The position numbers and the translations under genes are program-made. Shown piece after piece: positions 1 to 7,710 of a stretch of 64,000 bases of DNA. The notes under the pieces are model-generated. The model had not been told where the DNA came from. It made no database searches and saw nothing but the letters and a program-made list of their open reading frames with translations. Location: contig JAQTNV010000005.1 of the NCBI GenBank assembly GCA_028713675.1, positions 42,793-106,792 on the forward strand, written 5' to 3'. This stretch comes from a bacterium (lineage in GTDB: Bacteria > Desulfobacterota > JAPLJL01). Each line of letters starts with the position of its first letter. Within the stretch, counting starts at the first letter, position 1.

Positions 1-1357
1 CCAGAAGGATCTTGATCCCCAGTCGGTCCAGCTGGAATTTCCTCCAGCGGACGATTTCACTGAATTCATCCCGCTCCGGCACCTTCCTGATCGTGTTGAT
101 CTGGCCGCCGAGTTCATTTTCTTTTTCGAAAAGCACCACCTGGTGGCCGCGCTCGGCCGCCACCCGGGCCGCTTCCAGACCGGCCGGGCCGCCCCCGATT
201 ACCACCACCTTTTTCTTTTTGTCCGCGGGCTTGAGCTCGGATGAACCTTCCCTTCCCACCTGGGCATTCTGGGTACAGGTGATGGAAAGCTCCCGGAAAA
301 CCCGGTTGATGCAGCCCTGCACGCAGGCGATGCAGTGGCGGATGTCCTCCAGTTTCCCGGCCTGCGCCTTGTTGGCGAGTTCGGGGTCGGCGATCTGTCC
401 GCGGGTCATTACGATCAGGTCGGCGTGCCCGTCTTCGAGGATCTTCTCGGCCTGGACCGGGTCGTTGATCCGCACCGACGAGAAAACCGGCGTTTTTTCC
501 ACCGCCCCGCGGATCAGGCCATGGAAAGGCACAAACATCCCGAGGGGAACGTAGCACGGACCGATCACCAGGGTGTAATGACCGAACTGGGAACCGGCCG
601 AACAATTTAGAAAGTCCACTTTCCCGGTGGCTTCCAGCTTTTTCGCCAGTTCCTGCATCTTTTCGTTGTCCATCCCGCCGGGGTGAAGGTCGTCACCGCT
701 GATCCGGAAACCCACTGTCATTTTCGAGTTATCGACTTCTTTCCGCACCCGCTCCAGCACCGCGGTGGCAAAAGCCATCTGCTCGCCCCACTTGTCTTTC
801 CGCTGGTTGCCCCAGTTCGACCAGGACTGCTGGATCAGGTAACCGTGGGAACCGTGGAGTTCGATCCCGTCCAGCCCGCCCTCCTTGGCCGCCCGGGCAT
901 ATCCGCCGAAACCGTCAATCAGGTCCTGGATCTCCTCCTCGCAAAGGACCTTGGGACGCTCCCGCGTGGAAAACGAAGGAATTGCCGACCAGGAAACCAG
1001 CGGCTTGAGCTTCAGGGTGCTGTCCGACTCTTTCCCGAGGTGAACCAGCTGGAGAATGATCTTGGTCCCGTACTGGTGCACCGCGTCCGCGAGCTTTTTC
1101 AGGCGGGGAACCAGTTCGGCCGCGGAAAGCGGCTCTTCGGTCCCGAAAGTCGCGCAGGAGGGATGGATGACGCAGGCCCCGGCAATGATCAGACCGCACC
1201 CCCCTTTGGCCCGGGCCTTCAGGTATTCGATATATTTGTCTTCCGGCAGTCCCTTGGAAAAGAAACCGAAGCCGGTCTCATGATTGCTCATCACCACCCG
1301 GTTCTTGATCTCCACCGGGCCCAGCTTGATCGGGGAAAACAGGTATTTAAAACTCAT
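1..1357 (-). CDS. OYE-family NADH:flavin oxidoreductase with Fe-S/FAD domains (C-terminus beyond left edge)
   Basis: The first 452 codons are visible and the reading frame stays open to the window edge, so the C-terminus is missing. An N-terminal FMN-binding TIM barrel (about residues 1-335; HGSHGY at 168-173) is followed by a 4Fe-4S motif, C342-x2-C345-x3-C349-x11-C361, and then a GGGPAG dinucleotide-binding motif near 388. This is the layout of 2,4-dienoyl-CoA reductase, trimethylamine dehydrogenase and the bile-acid enzymes BaiCD/BaiH, which reduce or oxidise conjugated C=C bonds using NAD(P)H. The usual YGGS segment after NQR reads KDKWG here. ATG at 1357 is preceded by AAGGAGGGGCA. It is the last visible gene of the minus-strand operon that starts near 14.3 kb. 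The substrate cannot be read from the sequence. Confidence 0.88.
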   Translation of the reverse strand, partial: MSFKYLFSPIKLGPVEIKNRVVMSNHETGFGFFSKGLPEDKYIEYLKARAKGGCGLIIAGACVIHPSCATFGTEEPLSAAELVPRLKKLADAVHQYGTKIILQLVHLGKESDSTLKLKPLVSWSAIPSFSTRERPKVLCEEEIQDLIDGFGGYARAAKEGGLDGIELHGSHGYLIQQSWSNWGNQRKDKWGEQMAFATAVLERVRKEVDNSKMTVGFRISGDDLHPGGMDNEKMQELAKKLEATGKVDFLNCSAGSQFGHYTLVIGPCYVPLGMFVPFHGLIRGAVEKTPVFSSVRINDPVQAEKILEDGHADLIVMTRGQIADPELANKAQAGKLEDIRHCIACVQGCINRVFRELSITCTQNAQVGREGSSELKPADKKKKVVVIGGGPAGLEAARVAAERGHQVVLFEKENELGGQINTIRKVPERDEFSEIVRWRKFQLDRLGIKILL

Positions 1358-1380
1358 TGCCCCTCCTTATGGTTGAAATA

Positions 1381-1486
1381 GGTTCACGGTTCAGGGTTCA
1401 ACGTTGGGGATTATAAATTCATCACTTTGTATTTCTTGATTTGTTTTTCTTAACTTTGAACTTTGAACCTTGAACTTTGAACTTTA
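1381..1486. repeat. Intergenic TTCAA-type inverted repeat
   Basis: The left arm (1381-1405) is built from GGTTCA/CAACGTT words and the right arm (1450-1486) from their complement, AACTTTGAACCTTGAACTTT. The same kind of element occurs at 5195-5308 and 22296-22370, always between genes. The arms could form an imperfect hairpin in the mRNA between ligase and reductase genes. Confidence 0.6.
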
Positions 1487-3169
1487 AAACTCATCACTCT
1501 TAGCTGTTTCTTTTTTTATTTTCTCCGCGAGTTCCTTCTCGAGCTTGCGCTTCAGGACCTTGCCCGTCGGGGTCAGGGGAAGTTCCTTGACGATCTCCAG
1601 TCTTTCCGGGATCTTGTACTTCATTACCTTCTGCTCGTTCAGGAAATCCTCGATTTCCTGAAGGGTGATGTTCTGCCCTTCCCGCGGGACCACGTAGGCG
1701 CCCACCTTCTCCCCCAGGCGGTAATCCGGATACCCCACCACCGCCGCCCGCTCGATTTTCGGATGGCTGTGAAGGAGGTTTTCAATATCGAGAGGGAATA
1801 TTTTGGTCCCTCCCCGGTTGATCATTTCCTTCTTTCTTCCCCCCAGCCGGAGGCAGCCGTTTTCATCGATCCGGCCCACGTCCCCGGTAAAGAACCATCC
1901 GTCCGCGGTCCGGGTTTTCTTGGTCAATTCCAGCATTTTGAAATAACCGACAAAGAGCGACGGCCCCCAGAAGGCGATCTCCCCCTCTTCTCCTTCGGGA
2001 AGCTCTTTTTCGCGCTTCTCATCATAAATCCGGAGCCCTACGCCCATCGCCGTCAGCGGACGTCCCACCGTTTCAAATACCACCTCGGGGGGATCGCCGG
2101 GAAGTGTGATGGTGTGAACGATGTTCTCCCCCATCCCATAAGCGTTGGAAACGGTACAGTGGAGCTTTTCCTTGATTTCGTTGATCAGCTGGACCGGGCA
2201 GGCCGCGCCTCCGGTACTGATGCTTCTTAAAGACTTCAAGTCATATTTATTCAGATCGGGGTGATTCAAAAATCCGATCAGGTGGGCGGGGGTCCCGGAC
2301 ATATTGGTTACCTTGTATTTCTGGATCGCTTCCAGGGCCACCTTGGGGCTGTATTTCTCCATCAATACCACCGTGATCTTCCGGATCACCACCTGGTGGG
2401 TGTTGAGAAATCCGAACGTGTGCGTCATCGGGCTATGGGCCATCATCACGTCGGTGGCGATTTTGCCCCCGCTGAATGACTCCATCATCTCCGTGGCCTT
2501 GGCGATATTGGAGAGGAGGGTATTGTGGGTGTGGAGAAATCCTTTCGGATCCCCTTCGGTCCCGGAGGTAAAATTTAGAAACATGACATCATTGGCATCG
2601 GGCGGGGATTTTTTCAGATATTCCTTGAGTTTCTTTTCTTTCTCCGGGCTCGGTTTGATCACGTCGGAGTGGAGGACCATTCCCTTGAGGGCCTTGTCTC
2701 CGACGACAATCACGTACTTGAGCTGAGGCAGTTTGGGCCGGAGCCCCTCAATAGCTTGGGCGTAATTAAACCCTCCATATTCATATGGGATAACCACGGC
2801 GGTCGATTCGCAGAAGCTTAAAAATTTTTCGATTTCCCGCTCCCGGTAGACCACGTGCATGGGCTGGATCACCGCTCCGATCCGGGCCAGGGCCAGGGTA
2901 TACAAGCTCATTTCCGGCCAATTGGGGAGCTGGACGGAAACCATGTCGCCTTTCTGAATTCCCAGGTCCACCAGGCCGGCCGCAAGCTTTTCCGTTTCCT
3001 GTTTCAGCTCCTTGAAGGTGATCTTCCGGTCCTGATATATAATGGCCACCTTGTCGGGGGCCTTCTCCACCGCCTCGTCCAGAAATTCGCAAAAAGTCCG
3101 GTTCGGCCAATAACCCTGCTCGGTCATGTCCTTGATCATTTGCGGGGTTAACATGGTCTCAAACTTCAT
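1484..3169 (-). CDS. Acyl-CoA ligase (AMP-forming, ANL superfamily)
   Basis: This 561-residue enzyme should activate a carboxylic acid to its CoA thioester through an acyl-adenylate. The P-loop TSGTEGDPKG lies at 201-210, the A5-type motif YGMGEN at 344-349, TGD at 428-430 with the R-x-K hinge just after it, and the catalytic lysine of PTGK at 537. Length is normal for medium/long-chain or BaiB-type ligases. ATG at 3169 has an AAAGGAGGCG ribosome site. It lies 44 bp downstream of one OYE-type reductase and upstream of another, in an operon with CoA-transferases, so it probably supplies the first CoA ester of the pathway. Chain length or ring specificity cannot be judged. P-loop residue E205 replaces the usual Thr. 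Confidence 0.9.
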   Translation of the reverse strand: MKFETMLTPQMIKDMTEQGYWPNRTFCEFLDEAVEKAPDKVAIIYQDRKITFKELKQETEKLAAGLVDLGIQKGDMVSVQLPNWPEMSLYTLALARIGAVIQPMHVVYREREIEKFLSFCESTAVVIPYEYGGFNYAQAIEGLRPKLPQLKYVIVVGDKALKGMVLHSDVIKPSPEKEKKLKEYLKKSPPDANDVMFLNFTSGTEGDPKGFLHTHNTLLSNIAKATEMMESFSGGKIATDVMMAHSPMTHTFGFLNTHQVVIRKITVVLMEKYSPKVALEAIQKYKVTNMSGTPAHLIGFLNHPDLNKYDLKSLRSISTGGAACPVQLINEIKEKLHCTVSNAYGMGENIVHTITLPGDPPEVVFETVGRPLTAMGVGLRIYDEKREKELPEGEEGEIAFWGPSLFVGYFKMLELTKKTRTADGWFFTGDVGRIDENGCLRLGGRKKEMINRGGTKIFPLDIENLLHSHPKIERAAVVGYPDYRLGEKVGAYVVPREGQNITLQEIEDFLNEQKVMKYKIPERLEIVKELPLTPTGKVLKRKLEKELAEKIKKETAKSDEF

Positions 3170-3213
3170 TCTTTTCGCCTCCTTTCAAAATAAATGGTTC
3201 GAGGATTCCAGGT

Positions 3214-5172
3214 TTAGATGATTCTCCCGATCATGGATCCTTCGTTGATCGCCTCGGCCACCCCCCGGGGATAAACGGCATCCCCGATGATGTGGAGGTC
3301 GTTGACCAGCATCCGAAGCCGGTCCACCAGCTGGTTGTTGGGTACCACGCCGGTACACAGCACCAGGTTGTCCATCTCCAGGGTGGCGTCTTCCTTGCCA
3401 TATTTAAGGATTTTGACCTGCCCGGGCCGGATCTCCTTGATCGTGGTATCGGTCAGGGTTTCCACCTGGTGTTTTTCCAGCCTTTCAAAGAGAAACTGGC
3501 GGCAGTAGAAAACCATCCGGGGGGCCAGCACGCCCCGCATCTCCACCACGGTCACTTGCTTTCCCTGCTCGGCCAGGTAGTCCGCCATCTCGAGCCCGGT
3601 TTCACCGGCGCCCATGACTACCACGCGCTTGCCGACTTTGGCTTCCCCTTTTAAAACCGCGTCGTAAGGCACGACATTCGGTCCGTCGATACCGGGAACC
3701 CGGGGGATGAAAAGCTTGGCCCCGGTGGCCAGGATCACCACCTGAGGGAGGATCTCGTTCAGGGAGGGGACCTCGAAAGGCTTCCCCAGGCTGACCTTCA
3801 CCTTGGTCCTCTCCGTCTCGTTGACGTAGAACTGGGTCAGGTAACCCCAGTCCTGCCGGCCCGGCATCATCCGGGCATAGCGAAGGGCTCCTCCCAGCTC
3901 CTTCTCCTTATCGAAGAGCCAGACCTGGTGCCCCCGGAGGGCGGCGGTGCAGGCGGCCTCGCAGCCGGAAGGACCTCCCCCGATCACGATGACACGTTTT
4001 TTATCGACGGCCTGCTCGATTTTAAAATCCATGTCCCGGGCCACGTCGGGGTTGGTCAGACAGTATGCCCCCCACCGGGCCTTGGCTTCGGGATTGACCT
4101 TGTTTTCGAGAGGCAAACAGCGCTGGAGGCAGGAAACACAGGGCCGGATGTATTTGCTCTCCCCCCGCTTTACCTTGTTGACCCATTCAGGGTCGGAGAT
4201 CAGGGGACGGCCCAGGCCGATGAGATCGGCCGAACCTTCCTTCAAAATGCTTTCCGCCTGTTCCGGAGTCCGGATTCTCCCGGAGGTGGCAATCGGGATT
4301 TTCACCAGCTTCTTGATTTCCCGGGCCAGGGGAACCTTGTGCATCAGCGGCACTTCCATCGGGGGAACGAGGAACTGGAAATCCACATAGCTCCCGGTGG
4401 AAACGTTGAGGCAGTCCACCCCGTTCTCTTCCAGCTTTTTCGCGAAAGCCCGGCCCTCGGCCAGGTTTTCCTCTTCCTCCGGCTGCCGGTCGGCGGCGTT
4501 GAACCTCCAAATCAGGGGGAAGTCGCTCCCCAGGATCTTCCGGACCCGCTTCAGCACCTGGAGGGGAAAACGCATCCGGTTTTCGAGCGAACCGCCGTAT
4601 TCATCCGTGCGCTGATTGGTGCGGGTGGAAAGGAACTGGGTCAGGAGATATCCGTGGGCACCGTGCACCTCGACGGCGTCCGCCCCGGCCTCGCGGACCC
4701 GGCGGGCCGCCTGCGCGAAAGCCTCGGTGATTCTTTCAATATCCTCATGCGTAATCTCTTTCGGGATCGAGCCGGTGATGAAAGGGATCGAGGAAGGGGC
4801 GACCGGGATATAGATTTTCCCGTCCACTTCTATCTTCGGGTCGAGCTGCCCGCCCATGTGGGCGATCTGGATGGCCAGCTTCGACCCTTTCCGGTGAATT
4901 TCGTCGGCCAGTTTCCTGATCCCGGGGACGTATTTATCTTCCCAGATGCGAAGGATTCCCTTTCCATACCCGCCTTCAGGCGACACGGACATGACCTCGG
5001 GAATGATCAAAGCCGCCCCTCCGGCCGCCCTCTTCCCGTAAAAAACCAGATCCTCTGCGGAAACATGCCCGTCTTTGCTGTGCCCCAGGCCCATCGCCGG
5101 CATGAAGATCCGGTTTTTCAACTCCATTCCCTTGATTTTGAGCGGGCTGAAAAGCAACGGGAACTCTGCCAT
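3214..5172 (-). CDS. OYE-family NADH:flavin oxidoreductase (2,4-dienoyl-CoA reductase / BaiCD-type)
   Basis: The 652 residues form a complete FMN barrel, 4Fe-4S site and FAD/NAD(P) domain, close to the length of FadH, BaiCD and BaiH. HGAHGY is at 170-175 and a canonical DEYGGSLENR at 190-199. Cluster cysteines are C345-x2-C348-x3-C352-x18-C371; the last gap is longer than the 11-12 residues seen in classical members. GGGPSG begins at 398 and a second Rossmann motif, GAGETG, lies near 516. ATG at 5172 has the ribosome site ATAAGGAGGATTAA. It is the most canonical of the three paralogues in this window. It probably transfers hydride to or from an enoyl or dienoyl-type intermediate. Confidence 0.9.
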   Translation of the reverse strand: MAEFPLLFSPLKIKGMELKNRIFMPAMGLGHSKDGHVSAEDLVFYGKRAAGGAALIIPEVMSVSPEGGYGKGILRIWEDKYVPGIRKLADEIHRKGSKLAIQIAHMGGQLDPKIEVDGKIYIPVAPSSIPFITGSIPKEITHEDIERITEAFAQAARRVREAGADAVEVHGAHGYLLTQFLSTRTNQRTDEYGGSLENRMRFPLQVLKRVRKILGSDFPLIWRFNAADRQPEEEENLAEGRAFAKKLEENGVDCLNVSTGSYVDFQFLVPPMEVPLMHKVPLAREIKKLVKIPIATSGRIRTPEQAESILKEGSADLIGLGRPLISDPEWVNKVKRGESKYIRPCVSCLQRCLPLENKVNPEAKARWGAYCLTNPDVARDMDFKIEQAVDKKRVIVIGGGPSGCEAACTAALRGHQVWLFDKEKELGGALRYARMMPGRQDWGYLTQFYVNETERTKVKVSLGKPFEVPSLNEILPQVVILATGAKLFIPRVPGIDGPNVVPYDAVLKGEAKVGKRVVVMGAGETGLEMADYLAEQGKQVTVVEMRGVLAPRMVFYCRQFLFERLEKHQVETLTDTTIKEIRPGQVKILKYGKEDATLEMDNLVLCTGVVPNNQLVDRLRMLVNDLHIIGDAVYPRGVAEAINEGSMIGRII

Positions 5173-5194
5173 TTAATCCTCCTTATTTATAAAA

Positions 5195-5308
5195 TGGTTC
5201 ACGGTTCAACGTTTAGGGTTCAAGGTTTCCAAAGAAAATTCCGCAATTCTTATTTGCATTGTTTGTTTTGTTTTAACCTTTGAACTTTGAACCTTGAACT
5301 GTGAACCT
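5195..5308. repeat. Intergenic TTCAA-type inverted repeat
   Basis: The left arm (5195-5228) starts GGTTCACGGTTCAACG and the right arm (5275-5308) reads AACCTTTGAACTTTGAACC onward, giving a long imperfect hairpin between the CoA-transferase and reductase genes. It is the same family as the elements at 1381 and 22296. Confidence 0.6.
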
Positions 5309-7692
5309 CAAATAATGATTTTCTCCTCCACCAGCCGTTTGAACTCCTCCTCGGACATCTTCAGAAGTTCCTTAAAAACATATTCATTGTGTTCGCCGAT
5401 CCGGGGAGTAATCCGGTCCACTCCCCCGGGGGTGTCGCTCAGCCGCCAGGGGGTCAGGTAGGTCTTTTCCTGGCCTTCCTCATCGGGGTATTGCATCATC
5501 TGGCTGACTCCCCGGAACCTGATGTGCGCGTCCTGCTCCCCTTCCTCGATTCCCAGGAGGGGCGCCGCCGCCACCCCGGACTTCTGGAGGATCTCGGTCA
5601 CCTCGTAATTGGTGTGGTTGCGGGTCCACTCCCCGATCAATTTATCCATCGCCTGGGTGTTCTGCAGCCGGGATTCCAGGTCGGTGAATCTTTTCTCCCC
5701 GGTCCAGGCCGGCTCTCCGAGCGCCCGGCAGAAATTCCGCCATTCCTCCTCGGTTCCCACCGCGATGGAAACCCACTGGTCCTCTCCCTTGGTCGGGTAT
5801 AAACCGTGGGGCGCCCGGTGGGGATGAAAATTCGCCTGGGGCCCGTGCACCCTCCGGTTCAGGAAGTAATCCAGGACCGGTTCACCCATCAGGGAAACGA
5901 TCGCCTCCACCTGGGAAACATCCAGGAACTGCCCCTTCCCGGTCTGCTCCCGGTGGTAAAGCGCCGCCAGGAGGGCGAAGGTGCCCTGGATGCCGATGTT
6001 GACGTCGCCCAGGCCGAAGCTCATGATCCCGATGCTCCCGGTGTCTTCGTAACCGACCATCCCCTCCAGTCCGCCGAAGCTGGAAGCGATGGAGGCGAAA
6101 CCCTTCATATCCTTCATGGGACCTGACTGGCCGGCCATCGACATCGAAATGCAGATGATGTCCGGCTTGACCTCCCGGAGGGCTTCGTAGGAAAGCCCGT
6201 TCCGCTCCATCACCCCGGCGCTGAAATTGTCGAGCACGATATCGCTGACCTTGGCCAGACGCTTGACCAGTTCCACTCCGGCCGGCTGCTTGATGTCCAC
6301 GGTGACGGAGAGCTTGCTCCGGTTGTTATGGCGGAAGAAATGCTTGATGTAATCCAGGAACCTGGTCACGTCCTGGCGGGTGGTCGACTCGATCTTGATT
6401 ACCTCCGCCCCCATATCGGCGAGGATCTGCGCCGCCAGCGGTCCCGCCCAGTTCCAGCCGAAATCCAGGATCCGGTATCCTTCCAGGGGGCGTTTGAGCG
6501 TTTTCCCTTTCGTCTGGGGCACCGCCGTCGGTTTTGAACCGGCCAGGACTTCGCGGTTATGTTCCCCCAGACGCGGGGCGGGCCGGTCCAGTTTCCAGGG
6601 GGTCGCGCTCATCAGGTAGGAAAGCCCCGGGAGTTTCATCTTCCCAAGGCCGGGGTCATTCACCTCGGCCCAGAAGCCCCGGAAATCGAAGTGAGGTTCG
6701 TTGACCATTTCGTCGATCCGGTTCACCGTTCCCATGGTGATCCCGTTATCCCGGGCCATTTTCATCAGTTCCGCGCGGGTGAATTGTTTGAGCCAGGGTT
6801 TTAAAACGGCGTCTCCGGCATCCGGATTCTGGACCCCCAGGGAAAGGGCGTCCCGCATGAAGGGATCCTTGGACCACTCCGGTTCCCCCATCAGGGCGAT
6901 AAACTTCCGCCATTGCTTGGCCGTCTGGGTGGCGATACAGACATAACCGTCCTTGCATTCGAAGTACCCGGTGGGATAAACGGAGACCAGCTGGCGGGCG
7001 CCCTTCCGCTTCCAGCCGCCCCAGCGGGTCACCAGGTACATCCCCCGGACGCAGTAGAGAATCACCTCGGCGGTGGAGATGTCGATGAATTGCCCCCGGC
7101 CGGTTTTCCGGCGGGCCAAAAGTGCCGTCAGGGCGGCCGCAGCCCCGTGCCAGGCCGCCTGGAAATCACACTGGTCGTAAGGAATGACGAGCGGTTCCCG
7201 GCCCGGGGAACCCAGGGTCAGGCTTAAAGCGCTCAAGGCGGAGCAGTTGATGTCATAACCGCGATAATCTTTATATGGTCCCGTCCTCCCGAAGGGGGTA
7301 AGGGAAACCATAATCAGGCCGGGATTGATCCTGGCCAGTTCCGGAAATCCCAGTCCCCCTTCCTCCAGATCGTTCGAGGTCAGGGAATTTTCCACCAGGA
7401 TATCGGCGTTCCGGATGATTCCCTTGAGGGATTCCTTTCCCGCCTTGCCGGAGAGATCCAGGGATACCCCCTTTTTGCCGGAATTCAGATAAAGGAAAAG
7501 GGAGCTTTTATCCGGTTCTTTTTTATCACCCGGGAAAGGCCCGTAGGTCCGGGTGATTTCCCCCGCGGGCGGCTCCACCTTGACCACCTCCGCGCCCAGG
7601 TCGGCCAGCACCCGGGCGCAGAAAGGCGCGGTGATATAACTGCCAAGCTCAACCACCCGCAATCCCGACAACGCCTGAGATTTAGATTCCAT
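5308..7692 (-). CDS. Double-domain CaiB/BaiF family III CoA-transferase
   Basis: About 794 residues carry two complete family III CoA-transferase units in tandem: one begins GLRVVELGSYITAPFCARVL and the second, near residue 400, begins EGYRILDFGWNWAGPLAAQI. Each has a DLGAEVVKVE/DMGAEVIKIE segment and a TGKGQ/TGRGQ loop. Single-domain members are about 400 residues; two-domain versions such as DddD are known. Such enzymes move CoA between acyl groups without ATP. The frame is open from a TTG at 7710, but ATG at 7692 has AAAGGATAAT in front of it and is the better start. It follows its paralogue after 18 bp. Where formyl-CoA transferase is thought to carry its nucleophilic Asp, both halves show Glu. 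Confidence 0.87.
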   Translation of the reverse strand: MESKSQALSGLRVVELGSYITAPFCARVLADLGAEVVKVEPPAGEITRTYGPFPGDKKEPDKSSLFLYLNSGKKGVSLDLSGKAGKESLKGIIRNADILVENSLTSNDLEEGGLGFPELARINPGLIMVSLTPFGRTGPYKDYRGYDINCSALSALSLTLGSPGREPLVIPYDQCDFQAAWHGAAAALTALLARRKTGRGQFIDISTAEVILYCVRGMYLVTRWGGWKRKGARQLVSVYPTGYFECKDGYVCIATQTAKQWRKFIALMGEPEWSKDPFMRDALSLGVQNPDAGDAVLKPWLKQFTRAELMKMARDNGITMGTVNRIDEMVNEPHFDFRGFWAEVNDPGLGKMKLPGLSYLMSATPWKLDRPAPRLGEHNREVLAGSKPTAVPQTKGKTLKRPLEGYRILDFGWNWAGPLAAQILADMGAEVIKIESTTRQDVTRFLDYIKHFFRHNNRSKLSVTVDIKQPAGVELVKRLAKVSDIVLDNFSAGVMERNGLSYEALREVKPDIICISMSMAGQSGPMKDMKGFASIASSFGGLEGMVGYEDTGSIGIMSFGLGDVNIGIQGTFALLAALYHREQTGKGQFLDVSQVEAIVSLMGEPVLDYFLNRRVHGPQANFHPHRAPHGLYPTKGEDQWVSIAVGTEEEWRNFCRALGEPAWTGEKRFTDLESRLQNTQAMDKLIGEWTRNHTNYEVTEILQKSGVAAAPLLGIEEGEQDAHIRFRGVSQMMQYPDEEGQEKTYLTPWRLSDTPGGVDRITPRIGEHNEYVFKELLKMSEEEFKRLVEEKIII

Positions 7693-7710
7693 ATTATCCT
7701 TTAATTTCAA

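Noticed and set aside
3928..5283. 451-codon open frame on the plus strand
   Set aside because: It lies wholly antisense to the OYE-family gene at 3214-5172, has Pro/Gly/Arg-rich low-complexity content and no domain; it is a by-product of high G+C third positions.
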